In this document: one piece after another, positions 14,581 through 25,425 of the stretch | Numbering within the stretch: position 1 is the stretch's first letter | Layout: each line of letters begins with the position of its first letter | NCBI GenBank assembly: GCA_028287035.1 | Contig: JAQBQL010000261.1 | Span: forward strand, 1 to 39,555 | Direction of reading: 5' to 3' | DNA: 39,555 nucleotides | DNA from: Labilithrix sp. | GTDB taxonomy: Bacteria > Myxococcota > Polyangia > Polyangiales > Polyangiaceae | Notes under the pieces: generated by a model | Seen by the model: only the letters and a program-made list of their open reading frames with translations | Told to the model about the DNA's origin: nothing | Database searches by the model: none | Position numbers and translations under genes: made by a program

Positions 14581-15933
14581 TCAGGCGCCGCCCTTGCGCT
14601 GGAACGCCGGGACGTCCCAGTCGGTGTCGAACGCCGGGAAGTTCGCCGAGGCGCGCTCACGGGTCGCGACGCGCGAGCTCGCGGCCGGGATGACGCGCGA
14701 CTCCGCAGCCGGAACCCGGCGCGAGAACGCGGGCGCCTGCTCGCTGGAGCGCTGCGACTGCGGGGCGGCCGACGGCGCGTACGCCTGCGGCTGCTGCTGG
14801 AAGCTCGGGCGCTGCGACGTCATGTGCGACGGGTGACCGATGTGCTGGCTCGCCTGCGGCGCGTACTGGCGCGAGTCGTAGCCCGACGACTGCATCGACG
14901 GGACGGTCTGCGGGCCGGCCGGCATGGAGAGGCGCGCGCCCTCGGACATCTGCGCCATGCGCTCGACGTGCTCGAAGCCGGTGGCGATGACGGTGACCTT
15001 GACGTTCTCGCCGAGGGCCTCGTCGATGCTCGCGCCGAAGATGATGTTCGCGTCCTCGTGCGCCTGCTCCTGGACGAGGCTCGCCGCCTCCTGGATCTCG
15101 CGCATCTTGAGGTCGGGGCCGCCGACGATGTTGATGAGGACGCCGGTGGCGCCGTCGACCGAGATGTCGTCGAGCAGCGGCGAGCTGATGGCCATCTCCG
15201 CGGCGAGACGCGCGCGGTTGTTGCCCTTGGCGATGCCGGTGCCCATGAGCGCGCGGCCCATGCAGCTCATGACCGTCTTCACGTCGGCGAAGTCGACGTT
15301 GACGATGCCGTTCTGGGTGATGAGGTCGCTGATGCCCTTGACCGCCTGGAACAGGACCTCGTCCGCCTTGCGGAACGCGTCGATGAAGGAGAGGTCCTCC
15401 TCGCCGAGCATGAGGAGCTTCTGGTTCGGGATCGTGATGAGGGTGTCGACGTTCTCGGTGAGCTGCTGGAGACCGGTCTCGGCGCGGCGCGAGCGCTGGC
15501 GACCCTCGAAGAGGAAGGGCTTCGTGACGACGCCGACGGTGAGCGCGCCTTCTTCACGCGCGAGCTGCGCGATGACGGGGGCCGCGCCGGTGCCGGTGCC
15601 GCCGCCCATGCCGGCGCACACGAAGACCATGTCCGCGCCGCTGATCAGCTCCTTGATGCGGGCGTGATCCTCCATGGCCGCCTTGCGACCACGCTCCGGG
15701 TCCGCGCCGGCGCCGAGGCCACGCGTCACCGCGCCGCCGATGTTCAGCTTGGTGGGGGCGGCATTGCCGTTGAGGGCCTGCGCGTCGGTGTTCACCACGA
15801 TGAACTCGACGCCCTCGAGGCCGAAGTTGATCATCGTGTTGACCGCATTGCCGCCGGAGCCGCCGCAGCCGATCACCTTGATGCGCGCCTGGTATTCCTG
15901 CTGCTCGTCCGCGAACTCGATCGAAAACGTCAT
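14581..15933 (-). CDS. ftsZ: Cell division GTPase FtsZ
   Basis: The protein has 450 residues. The N-terminal GTPase domain has '[12 protein letters not shown]' (21-32) and the tubulin signature 'GGGTGTG' (110-116). The T7 loop is 'VNVDFADV' (211-218), which supplies the residues for GTP hydrolysis by the next subunit. A Gln/Ser/Pro-rich linker of about 110 residues leads to the C-terminal peptide '[10 protein letters not shown]' (438-447), the docking site for FtsA and other partners. FtsZ polymerises at mid-cell into the Z ring. It follows ftsA after a 129-bp gap, wider than elsewhere in the cluster, which holds a hairpin and an A/T-rich block. It is preceded by a GGGAGAAACAGG site and converges on the glycosyltransferase gene. 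Confidence 0.98.
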   Translation of the reverse strand: MTFSIEFADEQQEYQARIKVIGCGGSGGNAVNTMINFGLEGVEFIVVNTDAQALNGNAAPTKLNIGGAVTRGLGAGADPERGRKAAMEDHARIKELISGADMVFVCAGMGGGTGTGAAPVIAQLAREEGALTVGVVTKPFLFEGRQRSRRAETGLQQLTENVDTLITIPNQKLLMLGEEDLSFIDAFRKADEVLFQAVKGISDLITQNGIVNVDFADVKTVMSCMGRALMGTGIAKGNNRARLAAEMAISSPLLDDISVDGATGVLINIVGGPDLKMREIQEAASLVQEQAHEDANIIFGASIDEALGENVKVTVIATGFEHVERMAQMSEGARLSMPAGPQTVPSMQSSGYDSRQYAPQASQHIGHPSHMTSQRPSFQQQPQAYAPSAAPQSQRSSEQAPAFSRRVPAAESRVIPAASSRVATRERASANFPAFDTDWDVPAFQRKGGA

Positions 15934-15968
15934 GATCCTGTTTCTCCCGGGAATTATCGAATTGGAGA

Positions 15969-15985
15969 GCCCGCAGTGGGCGGGC
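15969..15985 (-). other. Stem-loop in the ftsZ leader
   Basis: GCCCGC (15969-15974) and GCGGGC (15980-15985) form a 6-bp GC stem with a 5-nt loop, 36-52 nt upstream of the ftsZ ATG. The sequence between it and ATG is A/T-rich by local standards. It may affect ftsZ translation or partly terminate ftsA transcripts. Confidence 0.35.
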
Positions 15986-16024
15986 GATTACGCACGATCG
16001 AGGCGCCTCTTCCCCGGCAGTGCG

Positions 16025-16062
16025 TGTCTATGTGAATTGAATTTTGCGTGTCGTGAATCAGA
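16025..16062 (-). promoter_or_regulatory. A/T-rich block between ftsA and ftsZ, possible ftsZ promoter
   Basis: This 38-bp block just after the ftsA stop is the most A/T-rich stretch of the ftsA-ftsZ gap (on the minus strand it reads CAAAATTCAATTCACATAGA). No clean -35/-10 pair with 16-18 bp spacing was found, so a separate ftsZ promoter is only a suggestion. Confidence 0.25.
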
Positions 16063-17361
16063 TTAGAAAGCGGCCTTCAGCCACTCCCAGAGCTTGGATT
16101 GGGACCGGGGCGCCGGCTCGGCGCGCTCCTCTTCGGCGAGCTTCTTGCTGGCCGCGGCGGTCATGCGCATCATCGAGTGCGCCGGCGCCGCCGTGCGCGC
16201 GTGCGCCTCGGCGATCGACTGCGCGCCGTACTTCACGAGCCCGACGCCCGTGGCGTACTGCGGGCCGTGCACGAGCTGGGTGATTCCCCGCACGCCGGTC
16301 GGGAAGCCGATGCGGACCGGCATTCCCAGGATCTCCTCGGCGATCTCCTGCGTGCCCTCGAGGAGGACGGCGCCGCCCGTGAGGACCACGCCCGCCGAGA
16401 GCTGCTCGAGCAGACCCGTGTCCTCGATGCGCTTGCGGACGACCGCGAAGATCTCCTCGACGCGCGGCTCGATGATGTCGGAGAGCACGCGGCGCGGGGT
16501 GCGGCGCGGCTTCTGACCGCCGACGCCGGGGACCTCGATGTCCTCGTCCTCGGAGACCATGCGGGCGAGCGCGCAGCCGTTGAGGCGCTTCAGGCGGTCG
16601 GCCTCGGCCATCGGCGTGCGCAGGCCCGCGGCGATGTCGTTCGTGATGTTGTTGCCGCCGACGGGGATGACGCTCGCGTGGGCGATGCCGCCGTCGACGT
16701 AGAGGAGGAGGTCGGTCGTGCCGCCGCCGATGTCGACGACCGCGACGCCGATCTCGCGCTCGTCGTCGGAGAGGACGGCCTCGGCGCTGGCGAGCGGCTC
16801 GAGGACCACGTCGGCGACCACGAGGCCGCAGCGCTCGGCGCAGCGGATGACGTTCTGGACGCAGCTCGTGGCGGCGGTGACGAGGTTCACCTTCGCGCCG
16901 AGGCGCACGCCGCTCATCCCGATGGGGTCGCGGATGCCGTCCTGGATGTCGACGACGTACTCGCGGGGGAGCGCGTGGAGGATCTGGCGGTCGGCGTCGA
17001 CCGGGATGGCGCGGGCGCCCTCGAGCACGCGCTCGACGTCGGCGCGGGTGACCTCGCCGCCCGCGATGGCGGCGACGCCGTCCGAGCTCTGCGAGCGGAT
17101 GTGGCTCCCGGCGACGCCGGCGTAGACGGTCCGGATCTCGACGCCGGCCATGGTCTGGGCGGCCTCGATCGCGTCCTTGATCGAGCGGACGGTCCAGTCG
17201 ATGTTGCTCACGATTCCCTTGCGGAGACCGCGGCAGGGAACCACCCCGACCCCGAGGATCGTGATCCCGTCTTCGTCGATCTCTCCGACGACGGCACACA
17301 CCTTGGTGGTGCCGATGTCGAGGCCGACGACGATCTCCCCTTGCGAAGGCATCGTGCTCAT
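16063..17361 (-). CDS. ftsA: Cell division protein FtsA
   Basis: From ATG 17361 the protein has 432 residues; ATG 17352 is three codons later and equally possible. It is an actin-fold ATPase with phosphate-1 motif 'GLDIGTTKVCAVV', phosphate-2 motif 'VVDIGGGTTDLLLY' and 'VLTGGAVLLEGTQEIAEE' as the adenosine motif. The short linker ends in a C-terminal amphipathic helix 'SKLWEWLKAAF' that binds the inner membrane. FtsA tethers FtsZ filaments to the membrane and recruits later division proteins. Unlike the tightly overlapped genes upstream in the cluster, it is cut off from ftsQ by a plus-strand gene and a terminator, so it should have its own promoter in the 208-bp divergent gap at 17362-17569. 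Confidence 0.97.
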   Translation of the reverse strand: MSTMPSQGEIVVGLDIGTTKVCAVVGEIDEDGITILGVGVVPCRGLRKGIVSNIDWTVRSIKDAIEAAQTMAGVEIRTVYAGVAGSHIRSQSSDGVAAIAGGEVTRADVERVLEGARAIPVDADRQILHALPREYVVDIQDGIRDPIGMSGVRLGAKVNLVTAATSCVQNVIRCAERCGLVVADVVLEPLASAEAVLSDDEREIGVAVVDIGGGTTDLLLYVDGGIAHASVIPVGGNNITNDIAAGLRTPMAEADRLKRLNGCALARMVSEDEDIEVPGVGGQKPRRTPRRVLSDIIEPRVEEIFAVVRKRIEDTGLLEQLSAGVVLTGGAVLLEGTQEIAEEILGMPVRIGFPTGVRGITQLVHGPQYATGVGLVKYGAQSIAEAHARTAAPAHSMMRMTAAASKKLAEEERAEPAPRSQSKLWEWLKAAF

Positions 17362-17569
17362 CTCACCCGAGGGTTCGCATATCCCTCCCGAAGCGGCCAA
17401 ATAAGTGGCAAGCGGATTTCGGGCGGCGGGCGGGCACCGCTGCACGCCGGCGTGGCGGAGTGCACCATCGGGCACGAGGCCGACCGTGGGTGTTCAGCGG
17501 TTTTTCCCGGATTTCATGGTGGCTCGGTGATTGCTCCTAGGCCGGCGAACCCCAACCAGGAGACCGAAC

Positions 17570-18022
17570 ATGGGTACTGCGAGCTGGCAGCCGAAGTGGT
17601 GGAGCGAGGAGCACACGTCCACGTGGGGCACCGTCAAGGAAGCGCTCAAGCGCGACTGGGAGCAGACCAAGGCGGATCTCCACATGGGCGGGAAGGACCT
17701 CGACCAGAACGTGACCGACACCGTGAAGCAGGCGAGCGGCAAGGAGGCCATTCCGGGCCCGAGCACGCCCAACGCCACGCACGGCGCGACCGCCGGCACC
17801 CGTCCGGGGCTCTCGTGGGACGAGGCCGAGCAGCCGCTCATGTACGGCTACGGCGCGCGCAAGCAGTACGGCACCGAGTACAACCAGTGGGACGACAAGC
17901 TCGAGTCCCGGCTCCGCACGGATTGGGAGACCGACCACGACACCGCGGGCGGCAAGGCCCGGCGCGCGTGGGACGACGTGAAGACCGTGGTTCGCCACGG
18001 CTACGACCGCGCTCGCACCTGA
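17570..18022 (+). CDS. Small Trp-rich protein inserted in the dcw cluster
   Basis: The protein has 150 residues. ATG 17570 follows an AGGAG site 9 bp upstream. It has nine Trp and no signal peptide or membrane segment. Two segments resemble each other, 'TWGTVKEALKRDWEQT' (18-33) and 'AWDDVKTVVRHGYDRA' (about 131-146), both W-x2-V-K followed by a basic residue and an aromatic-acidic pair. A 'MYGYGARKQYGTEYNQWDDK' segment precedes the second copy. This YGY / W-x2-VK style reminds me of small hypothetical proteins seen in stress-tolerant bacteria, but I cannot name a family. It has its own terminator and lies opposite to all dcw genes, so it is an independent unit rather than a division gene. 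Confidence 0.7.
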   Translation: MGTASWQPKWWSEEHTSTWGTVKEALKRDWEQTKADLHMGGKDLDQNVTDTVKQASGKEAIPGPSTPNATHGATAGTRPGLSWDEAEQPLMYGYGARKQYGTEYNQWDDKLESRLRTDWETDHDTAGGKARRAWDDVKTVVRHGYDRART

Positions 18023-18045
18023 GCGAGGAGCGGCACGGAAAGCAG

Positions 18046-18086
18046 AAGAGCCCGAGGATCGTTCGATCCCCGGGCTCTTTCGTCGT
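18046..18086 (+). terminator. Strong terminator between the small gene and ftsQ
   Basis: Positions 18046-18060 and 18065-18079 form a 15-bp stem with one mismatch (AAGAGCCCGAGGATC paired with GATCCCCGGGCTCTT) and a GTTC loop. It is followed on the plus strand by TCGTCGTCT, a moderate T-tract. It lies 23 bp after the stop of the Trp-rich gene and 28 bp beyond the stop of ftsQ on the minus strand, so it could end both transcripts. Confidence 0.78.
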
Positions 18087-18107
18087 CTGACGCGACCGTC
18101 GGGCGGG

Positions 18108-19036
18108 TCAGCGCATGCGCACGACGACGCGGTCGGGGCGCGCCTCGTTGTCGAGCATGATGGCCTCCGGCTTCGCGCCGCGTCGATCGAGCTCGGCGAC
18201 GACGCGCACCGCCTGATCGAGCTTCCGGCGGTACGGCGGCGCGCCCATGTGGACGGCCACGCTCGTCTTGCCGATCACGAGGGTCATCTCGCCGTTCGCC
18301 TCCACGTGCACCTCCTGGAGCGGGCTGCGCTGCGCCAGCGGGCTCCGCTCGAAGTCGGACGCGAGATCGAGGCCGCGTCGGATGGTGCGTGTGGCGCCCT
18401 CCCGGTCGTCGAGGAGCTGCTGGAGCGGCACGCCGGTGACGATCGTGAGGTCGGTGGGGTCACCCGTCTCGACGCGCTTGATGAGCGCGCCTTCGCGCGT
18501 CACGAGGTACGTCTCGCCGCCGCCCTTGGCGGTGCCGTCACTCGTCGCCACGATGCCGCCCGCCTCGCGCTCCACGACCCGGAGGAAGACCGTGCCCGGG
18601 AGCTGCCGCGCAAGGGACGCATCGCTCACCCAGGGGTCCGCGAGCAGACGGGCGCGCGCCTTGTCGAGGTCGGTGGTGAAGACGTTCTGGCCCTTGGCGA
18701 TGCCGGCGGTCGCGGCGAGCTCCTCGGCACTGCGATGCTTGGCGCCGGTCGTCACGATCTCGGCGACCGCGAAGCGCGGGCTCGTCTTGACGTAGCGACG
18801 TGCTCCCCACGCGACCGTTCCGCCGATCGCCACCACCATGACGAACCCGACGACCCCGCGCGCCACCGCCATGGCTCGCGATTCCCCGCGTGGCTTGCCG
18901 GCGGGGCGCGTGGCGACGGGCGGCAGGGATCGCGCGGTGGGCCGGTCCGAGGGGGCGGCGCGGCCGTCGCCGCGCGGGGGCTCGGGCGCCCTGCTCTTCC
19001 GCGTGCGCTGGTTTCCGCTGGGCGGGGGGGCGAGGC

Positions 19037-19040
<4 letters not shown>
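18108..19040 (-). CDS. ftsQ: Cell division protein FtsQ
   Basis: The protein has 310 residues. A long basic, Pro-rich cytoplasmic tail (about 1-57) is followed by one membrane segment (60-79). A POTRA domain (about 88-160) starts 'FAVAEIVTTGAKHRSAEELA', and the FtsQ beta domain follows ('LPGTVFLRVVEREAGGIV', 'YLVTREGALIKR'). It ends with 'RPDRVVVRMR'. FtsQ joins FtsL and FtsB in the periplasm and links the early ring to septal synthesis. The GTG start overlaps the murC stop (GTGA). The gene is followed by a terminator and an opposite-strand gene rather than by ftsA. Confidence 0.92.
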
Positions 19041-20445
<1,405 letters not shown>

Positions 20446-20446
<1 letters not shown>

Positions 20447-21627
20447 CAGGACACCACCTTGGGAAGCGACACGTTCATGGAGGAGTGACCGTTCACGCCG
20501 CTGACGGGCGCGGCCGGCCGGGCGCGGGCCCGTTCACGGATACCGGCGAGCGCGAGGAGGTCGCGAGCGATGTCCTCCGCCGCGTAGGGGTGACCGTGCT
20601 CGGAGGCGATGCGCGCCATGCGCGTCCGGAGGTCGGCGTCGGCGAAGAGGAGCGCGAGCTCGGTGGCGAGGCGCACCTCGTCGGCGGCCTCCTGGCGGAC
20701 GCAGATCGCGCCGCCGAGCTCCGCCAGGGCGAGGGCGTTCTTCGCCTGGTGATCGTCGGCGGCGTGGGGGAACGGGACGATGAGCGACGCGCGGCCGACC
20801 GCGGAGATCTCGGCGACCGTGACCGCGCCGCCACGCGCCACGATGATGTCGGCGGCGGTCATCTGGTCGGCGACGTCGGTGACGAATGGCGCGACCATCG
20901 CGTTCTTCACGCCGGCCGCCTCGTAGGCGGCGCGCACCGCGGCGTCGCGGCCTTCGCCGGTCTGGTGCACGACGTCGATGTCGCCGACCTTTGCCGCGGC
21001 GCGCGCCACCGCGAGCGGCATGCGCTCGTTCAGCGCGGTCGCGCCCTGGCTGCCGCCGAGGATCAGGAGGCGTCGTCGACCGGGCGGCGCGGCGTAGGGC
21101 TGCGGCTCGAACCCGGGTCGGAGCGGCACGCCGTAGAGGCGCGACTTGTCGGGCCGGAAGATGCGCGCGGTCTCGGCCCAGGCCACGTAGGCGCGCGTCG
21201 CGAAGGGGGCGAGCAGACGGTTCGTGAGGCCGAGCACGCTGTTCGGCTCGAGGATCGCGAGCGGCAGGCGCGCGCGAACGCAGGCGAGCGCTGCAGGCCC
21301 CGCCGCGTAACCGCCGACGCTCAGCACCGCGCTCGGCTGGATCCGGGCGACGAGCGCGCTCGCCTTGCGCATCGCCTTCGCCGCGACGAGGGCGCCGCGA
21401 AGCGCGCGCGCCGGACCGCCGCCCTTCATGGGCTCGACGTCGAGGAGATCGAGCGGATACCCGTGCTTCGGGACGTGCACCTTCTCGAGGCCGCGCGGGG
21501 AGCCGACGAACGCGACGTTCACGTCGGCGAGCGCCTCGAGCGCGTGCGCCACGGCAAGGCCGGGGAACACGTGACCGCCCGTGCCGCCACCGGCGACGAG
21601 GATGGTCTTCTTGGCGGAGGCCGTCAT
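20446..21627 (-). CDS. murG: Lipid II synthase MurG
   Basis: From ATG 21627, which overlaps the ftsW stop, the protein has 393 residues; the longer open frame upstream is shadow coding. It has 'GGGTGGHVFPGLAVA' (13-27), 'GGYAAGPAALA', 'EPNSVLGLTNRLL', 'ILGGSQGATALNE' and 'DIIVARGGAVTVAEI', all hallmarks of MurG. It transfers GlcNAc from UDP-GlcNAc to lipid I on the cytoplasmic face of the membrane. The C-terminus has about 30 extra residues ('RPAAPVSGVNGHSSMN') beyond the usual end. Confidence 0.97.
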
Positions 21628-22895
21628 CCGGCCTGGCCCTCGGCGGCGAGCGCGTCGGCGATGACCGTGTCCTCGGCCTCGGGCGCGGGCGGCGTCTCGA
21701 CCTCGCTCTCCGGGACGGGCTTCGGCGCGCCCTGGCGCGAGATGTTGAGGAGGATGCCCGCCGCGACCGCGTTCACGAGGAGCGACGATCCGCCGAAGCT
21801 GAGGAACGGCAGCGTGAGGCCCTTGGTGGGGAGGATGGCGAGGGCGACGGACAGGTTCACGAGCGCCTGCGCGCCGAACATCGTGGCGATGCCGAAGGCC
21901 AGGTACGAGCCGTAGTCGTCGGGCGCGCGGAACGCGGCACGGACGCCCCGCGCGGTGAGCGCCAGGTAGACGAGGCACAGCGCGAGGATGCCGACGAACC
22001 CGAGCTCCTCGCCGATGATCGCCGCGATGAAGTCATTGTGGGCCTCCGGCAGGTAGAGCGTCTGCAGGCCCTTGCCGATGCCCGAGCCCCACGTGCCGCC
22101 GGACCCGAACGCCATGACGCTCTGGAAGGGCTGGTACGCGAGGTCGGCGCGGTGCTGGTCCATGTTCATCCAGGCGAGGTACCGCTCGTAGCGGTACTGC
22201 TTCGACATGATCGAGATCGCGCCGAACGCGCCGCCCAGGATGGACGCGCCGAGGATGTAGCCGACCTTCGCGCCTGCCACGAAGAGCATCGTGAACGTCA
22301 GGAGGAGCAGCACGACCGAGCTGCCGAAGTCGGGCTGCTTCATGCAGAGGAACATGAAGATGCCGGCGACGATGAGGTGCGGGAGGAAGCCGACCGTGAA
22401 GGTCTTCACCTTGTCGGCCTTCTTCGCCAGCGAGTACGCGAGCCACGTCACGAGGGCGAGCTTCGCCATCTCGGCGGGCTGCACGTGGACGGGGCCGATC
22501 GCGAGCCAGCGCGTGGCGCCGCCGCCGCTGTGGCCGAGACCGACGACGCACATCAGGAGCAGGCCGCCGACCGCCCCGAGGACCGGGTACGTGAGCTTGT
22601 AGAGCCGGTGGTAGTCGACGAGGCCGAGCAGGAAGAACAGCACGAGCCCGCCCGCCGCGTAGGCGGCCTGGCGCTTCAGGAAGAACTGCGGATCGTGGTA
22701 GTGCAGCGTCGCCTGCACCGCGGAGGCGCTGTAGACCATGACCACGCCGAAGCCGATGAGCGCCACGACCAGCGCGGCGAGCACGACGTCGACCGGCTTG
22801 CCCTTCTGGCTCTCCAGCGGCTTGGCGTCGAGCGGCACGGCGAGCTGGAGGGGCAGACGCTCCTGGAGGGGGACACGGCGGACGTTGCGGATCAT
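21624..22895 (-). CDS. ftsW: SEDS glycosyltransferase FtsW
   Basis: The protein has 423 residues. A 35-residue cytoplasmic start is followed by about ten membrane segments, beginning 'VVLAALVVALIGFGVVMVYS'. SEDS motifs include 'FFLKRQAAYA', 'PVHVQPAEMAKLALV', 'KQPDFGSSVVLLLLTF', 'EAHNDFIAAIIGEELGFVG' and 'LPFLSFGGSSLLVN'. FtsW polymerises lipid II into septal glycan together with FtsI. The C-terminal 40 residues are acidic and Pro-rich. It overlaps murD and murG by 4 bp each. Confidence 0.96.
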   Translation of the reverse strand: MIRNVRRVPLQERLPLQLAVPLDAKPLESQKGKPVDVVLAALVVALIGFGVVMVYSASAVQATLHYHDPQFFLKRQAAYAAGGLVLFFLLGLVDYHRLYKLTYPVLGAVGGLLLMCVVGLGHSGGGATRWLAIGPVHVQPAEMAKLALVTWLAYSLAKKADKVKTFTVGFLPHLIVAGIFMFLCMKQPDFGSSVVLLLLTFTMLFVAGAKVGYILGASILGGAFGAISIMSKQYRYERYLAWMNMDQHRADLAYQPFQSVMAFGSGGTWGSGIGKGLQTLYLPEAHNDFIAAIIGEELGFVGILALCLVYLALTARGVRAAFRAPDDYGSYLAFGIATMFGAQALVNLSVALAILPTKGLTLPFLSFGGSSLLVNAVAAGILLNISRQGAPKPVPESEVETPPAPEAEDTVIADALAAEGQAG

Positions 22896-24274
22896 GACGC
22901 GGCCTCCGCGCCATCGGTGAGCGCGTGCACGGCGGCGACGAACACGTCGCCCCGCTCCTTGTAGTCACGGAACATGTCGAAGCTCGAGCACGCGGGCGAG
23001 AGCAGCACCGCGTCTCCCGGCTGGGCGAGGCGCGCGGCACGGGCGACCGCGTCTGCCATCGACGAGGCCTCCTCGAGCGGCACCACGCCGGCGAGCGCGC
23101 GCGCGAGGAGCGGGATCGCCTCCCCGATCAGCACCGCGGCGCGGCCCTTCTCGCGGAGAGCGTCGGCGAGCGGCTCGTAGCTGCCGCCCTTGTCCTTGCC
23201 GCCGGCGATCAGCACGACGCGCTCCTCGGCGATGCCGCGGACCGCGGTGACCGAGGCGCCGACGTTGGTGCCCTTCGAGTCGTCGTACCAGCGCACGCCG
23301 CGGTGCGCGCGGACGAGTGCCATGCGGTGGGGAAGGCCGCGAAAGCGCTCGAGCACCTCCTCGATGACCCCGGCGTGGAGCTCGAAGGGAGCGACGGCAG
23401 CGAGCGCGGCGGCGACGTTGAGCGCGTTGTGGCCGCCGGAGAGGCCGATGCGCGAGCGCGCGAAGCTGGCCGGCGGGCTCGTGACGACGATGGCGTCCTT
23501 GCGGACGTCGACGTCGCCGCCCGCGCCGAACGTCACGACGCGTCCCTGACCGCGCTCTGCCTGCACGATGCACGCTTCGTCGGCGACCGGGATCACCGCG
23601 ACGTCGGCGGTGGTCTGGCGGAGGAACGCGTTGCCCTTGGCGCGCGCGTAGGCGGCCTCGTCGGGGTAGCGGTCGAGGTGATCGGCGGTGATGTTGAGGA
23701 GGACCGCGACCTCGGGATGGAAGGCATCGACGCGTTCCATCTGGAAGCTCGACACCTCGAGGACCAGGGCGTCGAACGGCTCGTCGGCGTGGGCGGCGAG
23801 GGGCTCACCGAGGTTGCCGCCGATGAAGGTGCGAAGCCCGGCGCGCTCCAGCAGCGCCCCGACCAGCGACGTCACGGTGCTCTTGCCGTTCGTGCCGCCG
23901 ATCGCGACGAGGCGCGGACGGCGTCGCCCCGCGCGGTCGGCCGCGTCGTTGACGGCGCGCACCGCGAGCTCGACCTCGCCCCAGATCCGGACGCCGGCCT
24001 GCTCGGCCGCGGCGAGCTCCGCGAATGCGGGGACGCCCGGGGACACGACCACGAGGTCGGCCTCGGCCAGGCGAGCACCTTCATGACCGCCGAGGACGAG
24101 CGTTGCCCCCGCGTCGGCGAGCGCCTTCACCTCGGGCGAGGCGTGGGCGGCGGGCTTCGCGTCGGTGGCGATCACGACCGCGCCGAGCGCGAGCAGCAAA
24201 CGACACGCGGCGACGCCGGAGAGGCCGAGCCCAACCACGACGACGCGCTTGCCGGTGAGCGAGAGGTCCTTCAT
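22892..24274 (-). CDS. murD: UDP-N-acetylmuramoylalanine--D-glutamate ligase
   Basis: From ATG 24274 the protein has 460 residues; the start overlaps the mraY stop (ATGA). It starts 'GKRVVVVGLGLSGVAACRLL' (8-27), the Rossmann-like UDP-binding domain. The ATP loop is 'GGTNGKSTVTSL' (126-137). 'EVSSFQME', 'NITADHLDRY', 'GLPHRMALV', 'WYDDSKGTNVGA' and 'LIAGGKDKGG' are MurD motifs, and 'LLSPACSSFDMFRDYKERG' is the typical C-terminal signature. It adds D-glutamate in the cytoplasm. Confidence 0.97.
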   Translation of the reverse strand: MKDLSLTGKRVVVVGLGLSGVAACRLLLALGAVVIATDAKPAAHASPEVKALADAGATLVLGGHEGARLAEADLVVVSPGVPAFAELAAAEQAGVRIWGEVELAVRAVNDAADRAGRRRPRLVAIGGTNGKSTVTSLVGALLERAGLRTFIGGNLGEPLAAHADEPFDALVLEVSSFQMERVDAFHPEVAVLLNITADHLDRYPDEAAYARAKGNAFLRQTTADVAVIPVADEACIVQAERGQGRVVTFGAGGDVDVRKDAIVVTSPPASFARSRIGLSGGHNALNVAAALAAVAPFELHAGVIEEVLERFRGLPHRMALVRAHRGVRWYDDSKGTNVGASVTAVRGIAEERVVLIAGGKDKGGSYEPLADALREKGRAAVLIGEAIPLLARALAGVVPLEEASSMADAVARAARLAQPGDAVLLSPACSSFDMFRDYKERGDVFVAAVHALTDGAEAAS

Positions 24275-25425
24275 CGCAGCTTCAGGCTCGCGAGGCTGAG
24301 GAGCGCCAGCAGGATCGAGATGATCCAGAAGCGCACGATGATCTTGGGCTCCGGCCAGCCCTTCTTCTCGTAGTGGTGATGGATCGGCGCCATCAGGAAG
24401 ATGCGCTTGCCCGTCAGCTTGAACGAGGCGACCTGCGTGACCACGCTGAGGCCTTCGAGGAAGAAGATGCCGCCCAGGATGATCGAGAGCAGCTCGTTCT
24501 TCGTGAAGACGGCGCAGGTGCCGAGGCCGCCGCCGAGGGCGAGCGCGCCCACGTCGCCCATGAACACCTGCGCGGGGTAGGTGTTGTACCAGAGGAACCC
24601 TATGCCGGCGCCGACCAGCGCCCCGCAGAAGACGGCGAGCTCCCCCGAGCTGGCGATGAACGGGATGTCGAGGTACTTCGCGACCACGAAGCGCTGCGCG
24701 ACGTTGGCGATGCCGAACGTGGCGCCCGAGAGGTACGCCCAGACGAGGTACGTGCCGGAGTTGAAGATGACCGGACCGATTGCGAGACCGTCGAGACCGT
24801 CGGTCAGGTTCACGGCGTTCGACATCGCGACGACCGTGAGCACGGCAAAGGCGATGTAGAGCCAGATCGGCAGGTGGATCGGGTGCTTGTCGAACGCGAG
24901 GAACGGCACCGAGACGCGGTCGCGAATCGCCCACCAGTCGGGCGGCAGATGCTCCTCGGCTGTGAAGAGCCACGTGAGCACCGCGGTGGCGACGAGGAAC
25001 TGCCCGAGCAGCTTGTAGCGCCCGGGAAGGCCCTTCGAGTTCTTCATCCGGATCTTCAGGTAGTCGTCCAGGTACCCGATGACGCCGTAGCCGGCGGTCA
25101 CCGCGGTCGCCGCGAGGACGAAGACGTTCCGGAGATCACACCAGAGGATCGTCGAGCCGAGGACCGCGAGGAGCAGGAGCGCGCCGCCCATCGTCGGGGT
25201 GCCGCGCTTCTTCACGTGGCCGTCGGGGATCATGCCGGCCTCGCGGCCGACCTCGCCGATCTGCTTGCGCTGCAGCTCGCGGATGAACCACGGAGAGAGC
25301 GCGAAGCAGATGAGCATCGCGGTGACCGTCGACGCGATCACGCGGAAGGGCACGTAGCGGAGGACGTTGAGCCACCCCAGCCAGCTCGCGGAATGCCGCA
25401 ACGGGTAGAGCAGCTCGTAGATCAT
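24271..25425 (-). CDS. mraY: Phospho-MurNAc-pentapeptide transferase MraY
   Basis: The protein has 384 residues and about ten membrane segments. The motifs 'KKRGTPTMGGALLLLAVLG', 'VIGYLDDYLK', 'AVNLTDGLDGLAIGP' and 'MAPIHHHYEKKGWPE' cover the catalytic Asp/Asp and His residues of MraY. It transfers phospho-MurNAc-pentapeptide to undecaprenyl phosphate to make lipid I. The ATG overlaps the murF stop and the stop overlaps the murD start. Confidence 0.98.
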   Translation of the reverse strand: MIYELLYPLRHSASWLGWLNVLRYVPFRVIASTVTAMLICFALSPWFIRELQRKQIGEVGREAGMIPDGHVKKRGTPTMGGALLLLAVLGSTILWCDLRNVFVLAATAVTAGYGVIGYLDDYLKIRMKNSKGLPGRYKLLGQFLVATAVLTWLFTAEEHLPPDWWAIRDRVSVPFLAFDKHPIHLPIWLYIAFAVLTVVAMSNAVNLTDGLDGLAIGPVIFNSGTYLVWAYLSGATFGIANVAQRFVVAKYLDIPFIASSGELAVFCGALVGAGIGFLWYNTYPAQVFMGDVGALALGGGLGTCAVFTKNELLSIILGGIFFLEGLSVVTQVASFKLTGKRIFLMAPIHHHYEKKGWPEPKIIVRFWIISILLALLSLASLKLR

